The notes below the pieces were generated by a model, which made no database searches, was not told the DNA's origin, and saw only the letters and a list, made by a program, of their open reading frames with translations. A DNA stretch of 9,318 nt from an uncultured Collinsella sp. GTDB lineage: Bacteria > Actinomycetota > Coriobacteriia > Coriobacteriales > Coriobacteriaceae. The stretch's first letter is position 1. Every line of letters starts with the position of its first letter. The DNA is taken from assembly GCA_900555515.1 (NCBI GenBank), contig USLO01000064.1:1-9318 (forward strand), read 5' to 3'. The translations under genes were made by a program, and so were the position numbers. Shown here in pieces: positions 5,121-9,318 of this stretch.

Positions 5121-5954
5121 CTAGGCCAGGATGCCGGCCGCGGAGAGGGCGATGCCGCCCACGATGGCGATCACGAGAAGCCAACCGGTGTTGACGTTCT
5201 TCTTGATGAGCCAGTACATAAGGCCGGTGAGGCCGAGGGAGATCATCTGGGGCATCATGCCGTCCAGGATGTCCTGGATCACGACGGTGCCGTCAGCGAA
5301 CTGCAGCGGGGTGGTGGCGCCGATCAGCGTAGCGATCATGCCGCCCACGGACATAAGACCCACGATGCCGCAGACATACATGAGCTTCTCCATGAGGTCG
5401 CCGCCCTGAAGCTTGCTCAGGTACTCGTGGCCGCCCTGATAGCCCATCTTGGCTGCGAACCAAGTGATCAGCACAGAGGGGACGATGGAGATGAGCATGG
5501 CCAGGATCGGGCCCATGATGGAGCCCTGCTGAGCCAGCTGAACGCCCAGGCCAAAGGCGATAACGCGGATGGTGCCCTGGAAGAAGGAGTCACCGATGCC
5601 GGAAAGCGGACCCATGAGGGAGGTCTTGACCGCGTTGATCGAATCGGGATCGAAGTTCTCGGGATCCTTGGCGTACTCCTCCTCCATGGAGGCGGCGAGG
5701 CCCAAGATGAAAGCGCTCGTCTGCGGGGTGCAGTTGTAGAACGCCATGTGACGGTGGTAAGCCTCTTTCTTAGCAGCGAGCTGCTTGGGGTCGGACTCGT
5801 CCGGATAGAGGCGATCGAGCGTGGGAACCATGCCGTAGAGGAAGCCCATGTTCATCTGACGCTCGTAGTTCCAAGAGGCCTGGATGGCCCAGGAGCGCCA
5901 GAAGAACTGGCTGACCTTCTTGTTCAGGGACACGTCCTTGGTTGCGGTTGCCAT
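5121..5954 (-). CDS. PTS mannose/fructose/sorbose-family EIID component
   Basis: The 277-residue protein matches EIID of the mannose-type PTS. It has an N-terminal cytoplasmic part with FFWRSWAIQASWNYERQMN, then MGFLYGMVPTLDRLYP and FYNCTPQTSAFILGLAASMEE. The conserved KTSLMGPLSGIGDSFFQGTI (about 107-126) and membrane helices in the second half, ending near ILA at the C-terminus, follow. Together with EIIC it forms the sugar channel in the membrane. The ATG at 5952-5954 is preceded by AGGAGGAA, which overlaps the EIIC stop codon (5968-5970), so the two genes are tightly coupled. Reading the frame further upstream would run inside EIIC and is not credible. Length is usual for the family. Confidence 0.93.
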   Translation of the reverse strand: MATATKDVSLNKKVSQFFWRSWAIQASWNYERQMNMGFLYGMVPTLDRLYPDESDPKQLAAKKEAYHRHMAFYNCTPQTSAFILGLAASMEEEYAKDPENFDPDSINAVKTSLMGPLSGIGDSFFQGTIRVIAFGLGVQLAQQGSIMGPILAMLISIVPSVLITWFAAKMGYQGGHEYLSKLQGGDLMEKLMYVCGIVGLMSVGGMIATLIGATTPLQFADGTVVIQDILDGMMPQMISLGLTGLMYWLIKKNVNTGWLLVIAIVGGIALSAAGILA

Positions 5955-5967
5955 AGTGTGTTCCTCC

Positions 5968-6762
5968 TTAGTCTTCGTCGTCTTCGAGCGGATCGTAGTC
6001 GGAATCGACACCGGCGGCTGCATGGGAACCGTTGAACTTGAAGCCCATGAAGACGACAGCCAGGCACACACCGATCAGAGCGACCGCGATGACGGACAGG
6101 TTGAGGTAAGCGGCGAGCAGGAAACCGATGAACAGGAACGGAGTCATACCCTTCTTGATCATCATGGTGAGCAGCAGGGCCAAGCCGTAGGCGGTCATGA
6201 TCTTGGTCGAAACGTTAAGACCAGTGGACAGCCACTCGGGAACCATGTTGACGATGGCCTGAACCAGGTCGGTGCCAACAAAAACGGCGAGGAAGATCGG
6301 CAGGAAGTACATGGCGGCGTACAGACCGGAGCCGGCGCAGATGTGCATACGGTAGGCGGTCTTGAACTTTCCGTTATCGATCGCGCTATCTGCCACATGG
6401 GTGAGGGCGGCGATGATGGAACGGAACACGATGCCGAGAAGCTGACCCAGGACGGCGACCGGGATGGCGATCGTCATGGCGGTCTCGGCGGAAGCATCGG
6501 TCAGGCACGCAAAGGCAGCGGCCACGATGCCGCCCAGGACCATATCGGGCGGAACGGCGGCGCCGACCTGCACCAGGCCCATGGACACGAGCTCGACGGC
6601 GGCACCGACGGCAAGGCCGGTGGGCACATCGCCCAGCAGCAGACCGACGAGCGTAGCGCCAACGAGGGGCTGCTCGAAGTTAAGACGACCGAGCAGGCGG
6701 GAGTCCCACATGCAGAACACGCCGACGAGGCCGACGAGCACCGCACTGATGAACGTATTCAT
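5968..6762 (-). CDS. PTS mannose/fructose/sorbose-family EIIC component
   Basis: This 264-residue hydrophobic protein has the EIIC signature near its start: MWDSRLLGRLNFEQPLVGAT, then GLLLGDVPTGLAVGAAVELV and MGLVQVGAAVPPDMVLGGI. Several membrane segments follow, and the protein ends in an acidic cytoplasmic tail (DSDYDPLEDDED). It forms the translocation domain with EIID. AAAGGAG lies a few bases before the ATG at 6760-6762, and the gene begins 36 bases after the EIIAB stop, so it belongs to the same operon. Specificity within the family (mannose, sorbose, N-acetylgalactosamine, glucoselysine or fructoselysine) cannot be read directly; the SIS gene downstream favours an Amadori compound. Confidence 0.93.
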   Translation of the reverse strand: MNTFISAVLVGLVGVFCMWDSRLLGRLNFEQPLVGATLVGLLLGDVPTGLAVGAAVELVSMGLVQVGAAVPPDMVLGGIVAAAFACLTDASAETAMTIAIPVAVLGQLLGIVFRSIIAALTHVADSAIDNGKFKTAYRMHICAGSGLYAAMYFLPIFLAVFVGTDLVQAIVNMVPEWLSTGLNVSTKIMTAYGLALLLTMMIKKGMTPFLFIGFLLAAYLNLSVIAVALIGVCLAVVFMGFKFNGSHAAAGVDSDYDPLEDDED

Positions 6763-6798
6763 ACCCTTCTCCTTTCAGTCAGGCAAAAGCCTGGTTGA

Positions 6799-7722
6799 TT
6801 ACAGCTTGGCGTCGATGTCGACGCTCTGATACGTAGGGGTCTGCTGAACATAGAGCTTGATGCCCATGTCGAGCAGCTGATTGACGTCGGCCTTCTGGGT
6901 GGCGTCGAGGAAGACGGAGCTGTCCTTGCCGCCGACCTGATCGGCACCGTCGTGGTTGGCGGTGGCGCCCAGGTTGATGGCGTCGAGCTTGTAGCCCTGG
7001 CAGAACTGCAGCATCTCGGCAGTGTTGCCAAAGACGAACATGACGCGCTCGCCGAGGGTGTTGAGCTTGTCCATCTTGGCGAGGGCACGCTCGACGGTGA
7101 AGACGTTCAGGCGCACGCCCTGAGGCTTGGCCAGCTTAAGAGCACCCTTCTTGATGTCATCGTTGGCGGCAGCGTTGTCGACGACGATGATGCGCTCGGC
7201 CTGAACCTTGGTGGTCCAGGTAAAGACGACCTGGCCGTGCAGCAGACGGTAGTCAAGACGTGCGAGGACGATCTTGGCGGGACCGGAGCTGTGACGGGGC
7301 GCCTTGGCCTTCTTGGCGGGAGCCGCGGCAGCCTCGACCGGTGCGTTGGGGTTGGTCAGGCCGGTGCGGGCCTCGTTGATGAGGGCCGCGAGCTCGGCGC
7401 CCTTGACGGGGACGGGGCTCATAGCGAGCGTCAGTGCCAGCGGAATGTTGAAACCGCTGACAACCGTGAACTTCGTGCCGTTCTTGGAAAGCTCGACCAT
7501 GTTGTTGTTGACCGAGCTGCCGAGCATATCGGTCAACACATAGACAGTGTCGTCCGTGTTGAACGTGGCGATCATGGCGTCCACCTTATTGGTGATGGGC
7601 TCCTTGTCGTCACGAGCAAGCGACACGACGTGGACGTTCGACACGTCGCCGAGAACCATCTCGAGCGTGTCTTTGGCGCCTGCGGCCAGGCCGCCATGAG
7701 ATGCGAGAATGATCTGATTCAT
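6799..7722 (-). CDS. PTS mannose-family EIIAB fusion protein
   Basis: This 307-residue cytoplasmic protein fuses both phosphotransfer domains. EIIA (about 1-120) has IILASHGGLAAG with the expected phosphohistidine H9 and the TDMLGSSVNNN segment. An Ala/Pro/Lys linker (about 122-147) follows. EIIB (about 149-307) has ARLDYRLLHGQVVFTW with H162 as the expected second phosphohistidine. Phosphate passes from HPr to H9, to H162, to the sugar entering through EIIC/EIID. Some relatives have separate IIA and IIB genes; here they are joined as in E. coli ManX. AAAGGAGGAGG precedes the ATG. It is the first gene of the operon, with a TATAAT box and the shared operator 27-45 bases upstream. Phosphorylation of the cargo here would remove the need for an FrlD-type kinase, and none is present in the window. 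Confidence 0.95.
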   Translation of the reverse strand: MNQIILASHGGLAAGAKDTLEMVLGDVSNVHVVSLARDDKEPITNKVDAMIATFNTDDTVYVLTDMLGSSVNNNMVELSKNGTKFTVVSGFNIPLALTLAMSPVPVKGAELAALINEARTGLTNPNAPVEAAAAPAKKAKAPRHSSGPAKIVLARLDYRLLHGQVVFTWTTKVQAERIIVVDNAAANDDIKKGALKLAKPQGVRLNVFTVERALAKMDKLNTLGERVMFVFGNTAEMLQFCQGYKLDAINLGATANHDGADQVGGKDSSVFLDATQKADVNQLLDMGIKLYVQQTPTYQSVDIDAKL

Positions 7723-7748
7723 CTTGCCTCCTCCTTTTCGTTATGGTC

Positions 7749-7754
7749 ATTATA
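7749..7754 (-). promoter_or_regulatory. -10 box of the PTS operon promoter
   Basis: A perfect TATAAT on the minus strand lies 27 bases upstream of the EIIAB start. The hexamer 17 bases further upstream is AATATC, a poor -35, so the promoter may need an activator. The predicted operator abuts the -10 box directly. Confidence 0.6.
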
Positions 7755-7767
7755 ACGTCTTATACGT
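7755..7767. promoter_or_regulatory. Predicted GntR operator at the PTS operon (ACGTCTTATACGT)
   Basis: On the minus strand it reads ACGTATAAGACGT and lies between the -35 position and the -10 box, where a bound repressor would block transcription. It shares the ACG-N6-ACGT frame with the gntR and EamA sites. Confidence 0.6.
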
Positions 7768-7792
7768 TGCGGATATTGCTAATTAGTATAAA

Positions 7793-7820
7793 GACCGTTC
7801 GCGGGTGAAAATCGACCGTT
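7793..7820. promoter_or_regulatory. Direct repeat GACCGTT, 21 bases apart, upstream of the PTS promoter
   Basis: GACCGTT occurs at 7793-7799 and 7814-7820, a spacing of two helical turns, at roughly 50 to 80 bases upstream of the likely transcription start. This is where an activator could act on a promoter with a weak -35 box. Seven-base repeats can also arise by chance. Confidence 0.25.
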
Positions 7821-7904
7821 GACGGGTTTAACGTACTTGAAACGTTGGGGCTGGGTAGGCCGGCGCTGGCTGGATAACCCCAGATCAGACGCCTTGCCAA
7901 TCCC

Positions 7905-8987
7905 CTATCGCACGAAGTACCAGGGGCTTTCCTGCACGGTGGGCTCCAACGCAATGCCCGTGCGCTCCTTAAACAGATCCATGTCCTGAGATTTTTCGGT
8001 CCACCACGCGTTGGGCTTAAAGGTCATGCTCTCAACAACATGACCGACAAACACACTGTTGCGTAGCTTGGAGAAGTCGGTGTTCATAATCAGGATGGAC
8101 GCGAGCACCAGCACGATGCCCAGGACTTTGATCACGCCGGCGGGCTCGGCATAGACACCAATGCCCACCAGTACGGTGACGACCGTCTCGAAAGACATTA
8201 CGACGGGAACTTTCGATGTCTCGAGCCCCATGGACAAACCCTGCATATATAAGATGTAAGCCACGGCTGTGGGGATGAGTCCAAAGCCAAGGAACAGCAG
8301 CAGCAGCTGTGGCGACATTGCCGCGGCGACATCCGGCCACGGAGCCGCGATAGCCGCCATAACCGCACCGCCAAAAACAAAGCCCCAAAACGTGACAGCC
8401 AGCGGGTGGACCGTCTTGGTTGCTATCCGGCTAAACACCGCGAGCGACGCACCACAAAGGCCTGCAATCACGCCCGACGTGACGCCCCAAACCGAAAAAT
8501 GAAAACCGGAAAGGTCGCCATTGGTCACCGCAAGCACGCAGCCAACGATGTTAAAGACAATGGCAACGAGCTTGTTGGGGGTCACGTCCTCGCGATAAAG
8601 CACGCGGCCGAGCATGACGCCAAACACCGGCGAGGTGTAGAGCAGCACCGAGGCCGTAGACATACCCACCTCGCGCATGCACTCGTAATAGCAGGTGTTG
8701 GCGGCGGCTAAACCGACGATACCGACAAGCGCGCAGGGGACGAGCTCTTTGGGGCTTGCCTTGAATAGCGTCAGGGGACCCTGAGCCACGGTAGACCCCT
8801 CACCCGGACGGCAGCCCATAAACATCAGGACCGGCGCCAAGATAAGCGCTCCGACCAACAAGCGAAAGGCCGCCATGCTCTGGGACGAAACGCCCATGGC
8901 CGCAATGCCGTTTACAAAGATTCCGATGCTGCCCCACATAAGCGCGGCGATCAGCACCAGCACATAGCCCAGATTGCTTTTCTTCAA
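7905..8987 (-). CDS. EamA (DMT)-family transporter with an extra C-terminal tail
   Basis: The first ~300 residues hold about ten hydrophobic segments in two EamA repeats. They begin KKSNLGYVLVLIAALMWGSI, with TCYYECMREVGMSTASVLLY in the first repeat and SFETVVTVLVGIGVYAEPAG in the second. It is a plasma-membrane exporter or carrier of the drug/metabolite superfamily; the substrate is unknown. I chose the TTG at 8985-8987 (360 residues) because GAGGAGG (8993-8999) is 5 bases upstream. A GTG at 9023 lies almost at the likely transcription start and has no ribosome site. Residues 302-360 form a soluble tail rich in aromatic and charged residues (FKPNAWWTEK; ESPWYFVR) that usual 280-310-residue members lack. 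The shared operator at its promoter links it to the PTS-SIS operon; amine export or uptake would fit but is inferred. Confidence 0.85.
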   Translation of the reverse strand: MKKSNLGYVLVLIAALMWGSIGIFVNGIAAMGVSSQSMAAFRLLVGALILAPVLMFMGCRPGEGSTVAQGPLTLFKASPKELVPCALVGIVGLAAANTCYYECMREVGMSTASVLLYTSPVFGVMLGRVLYREDVTPNKLVAIVFNIVGCVLAVTNGDLSGFHFSVWGVTSGVIAGLCGASLAVFSRIATKTVHPLAVTFWGFVFGGAVMAAIAAPWPDVAAAMSPQLLLLFLGFGLIPTAVAYILYMQGLSMGLETSKVPVVMSFETVVTVLVGIGVYAEPAGVIKVLGIVLVLASILIMNTDFSKLRNSVFVGHVVESMTFKPNAWWTEKSQDMDLFKERTGIALEPTVQESPWYFVR

Positions 8988-9026
8988 CGCAGCCTCCTCG
9001 GTATTGTTTCCAATATGTTTCACACT

Positions 9027-9039
9027 ACGTTATAGTCGT
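9027..9039. promoter_or_regulatory. Predicted GntR operator at the EamA gene (ACGTTATAGTCGT)
   Basis: On the minus strand it reads ACGACTATAACGT, in the same frame as the gntR and PTS sites. The CGTTATA unit occurs twice on the plus strand, at 9028-9034 and 9037-9043. It lies 40-52 bases upstream of the TTG start and overlaps the likely -10 box. Confidence 0.5.
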
Positions 9040-9055
9040 TATATACATTTTTCAA
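9029..9055 (-). promoter_or_regulatory. Probable EamA gene promoter
   Basis: On the minus strand TTGAAA (9055-9050) and TATAAC (9034-9029) are separated by 15 bases, a little short. A second TATAAC at 9043-9038 is too near the -35. Transcription from here would start near 9022, which supports the TTG start at 8987. Confidence 0.45.
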
Positions 9056-9104
9056 GACACAAATCGGCGAACGGAAAAATCTGCTCCCACATACTCATTG
9101 GGTA

Positions 9105-9157
9105 GTCATTGGGGACGCACTTAAATGACTGGTCATTCAAGAACGCCCCCCAACGAC
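9105..9157. repeat. 53-nt interrupted palindrome upstream of the EamA gene
   Basis: GTCATTGGGG (9105-9114) pairs with CCCCAACGAC (9148-9157) with one mismatch, and AATGAC (9124-9129) pairs perfectly with GTCATT (9132-9137) at the tip. CG/CG and CTT/AAG pairs lie in between. No T-run follows on either strand. It is part of the 331-base gene-free stretch from the EamA start to the window end (8988-9318), which otherwise holds the promoter and hairpin element copy 2. Confidence 0.55.
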
Positions 9158-9159
9158 TA

Positions 9160-9318
9160 GGACTGTCCCCAACTGCCGGCAGAAAAGGAACGTTCCCAAC
9201 GTCTAAGGCGCCGCTGGTTGAGCATAAGTCAGCGAGCGGGCCGCATTTGAGGCAAGGTGACGTGAAACGAAAGGGCGCTGACCTTCTGGTCGCGCCCTTG
9301 AAGTTGAACGTCAGATTG
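9160..9318 (+). repeat. Long structured hairpin repeat with leader, copy 2 (cut by the window end)
   Basis: The leader 9160-9180 starts GGACTGTCCCCAACTG and matches the copy 1 leader at 18 of 21 bases; a related perfect palindrome, GGAACGTTCC, lies at 9187-9196. From 9252 the order of copy 1 repeats: GCAAGG, stem TGACGT/ACGTCA (9258-9263/9308-9313), GAAACGA, stem AAGGGCGC/GCGCCCTT (9271-9278/9292-9299), bulged T, GACC-TTCT-GGTC, GAAGTTGA, GATTG. The distal half of the outer stem would lie just outside the window. Confidence 0.6.

Noticed and set aside
3981..6035. A 684-codon open frame on the plus strand, antisense to the SIS and EIID genes
   Set aside because: The opposite strand carries clear SIS and EIID proteins. 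The antisense frame stays open because strong codon bias removes stops, and its product is low-complexity (rich in G, V, L, H, D) with no known domain.
7841..7890. A possible terminator after the EamA gene
   Set aside because: Only short CTGGG/CCCAG pairs across a long loop can be drawn, and no T-run follows on the minus strand. Read-through into the PTS operon therefore cannot be excluded.

Overview
The window looks like a piece of a gut actinobacterium of the class Coriobacteriia, most likely Collinsella. This is inferred from the GC-rich sequence with strong AAG/GAG/GTC/CTG codon use in the PTS genes, from the gene content (a mannose-family PTS with an FrlB-like SIS deglycase), and from the many intergenic palindromes. 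No 16S or other marker gene is present. Every complete gene is on the minus strand; the only plus-strand coding trace is the end of an IS110-type transposase at the left edge.

Layout in the direction of transcription (right to left): an EamA-family transporter with an unusual C-terminal tail (7905-8987); a mannose-type PTS operon of EIIAB (6799-7722), EIIC (5968-6762) and EIID (5121-5954); after a 198-nt gap with two hairpins, an SIS-domain phosphosugar enzyme resembling fructoselysine-6-phosphate deglycase (3939-4922), closed by a strong intrinsic terminator (3874-3904). Then follow a HAD phosphatase or mutase (3153-3782), a YitT-family membrane protein (1792-2799) and a GntR/UTRA regulator (853-1572). 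The left 330 bases carry the transposase remnant.

The PTS, the SIS enzyme, the GntR regulator and the EamA transporter form a plausible unit for using Amadori compounds (sugar-amine adducts such as fructoselysine). The PTS would import and phosphorylate the compound in one step, so no separate kinase is needed. The SIS enzyme would then release glucose 6-phosphate and the free amine. A 13-bp operator-like site (ACG, then W-rich spacer, then ACGT) lies in front of gntR, the PTS operon and the EamA gene, and not in front of the HAD or YitT genes. This suggests an autoregulated three-promoter regulon. The EamA protein may export the released amine or take part in uptake; that is a guess.

The intergenic DNA is the least expected part. 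Two copies (709-807 and 9252-9318, the second cut by the window end) form a long hairpin in which every unpaired base is conserved while seven of fourteen compared base pairs change in compensatory fashion. On the plus strand its internal loops become tandem G-A mismatches. This points to a selected RNA fold, or a hairpin element, that I cannot name. Other non-coding structures are a 119-bp element with perfect 15-bp terminal inverted repeats (2937-3055) and a solo arm at 3915-3934, a 40-bp repeat present twice (1669-1708, 3802-3841), and several palindromes sharing a GGAACNGTCCC-like core.
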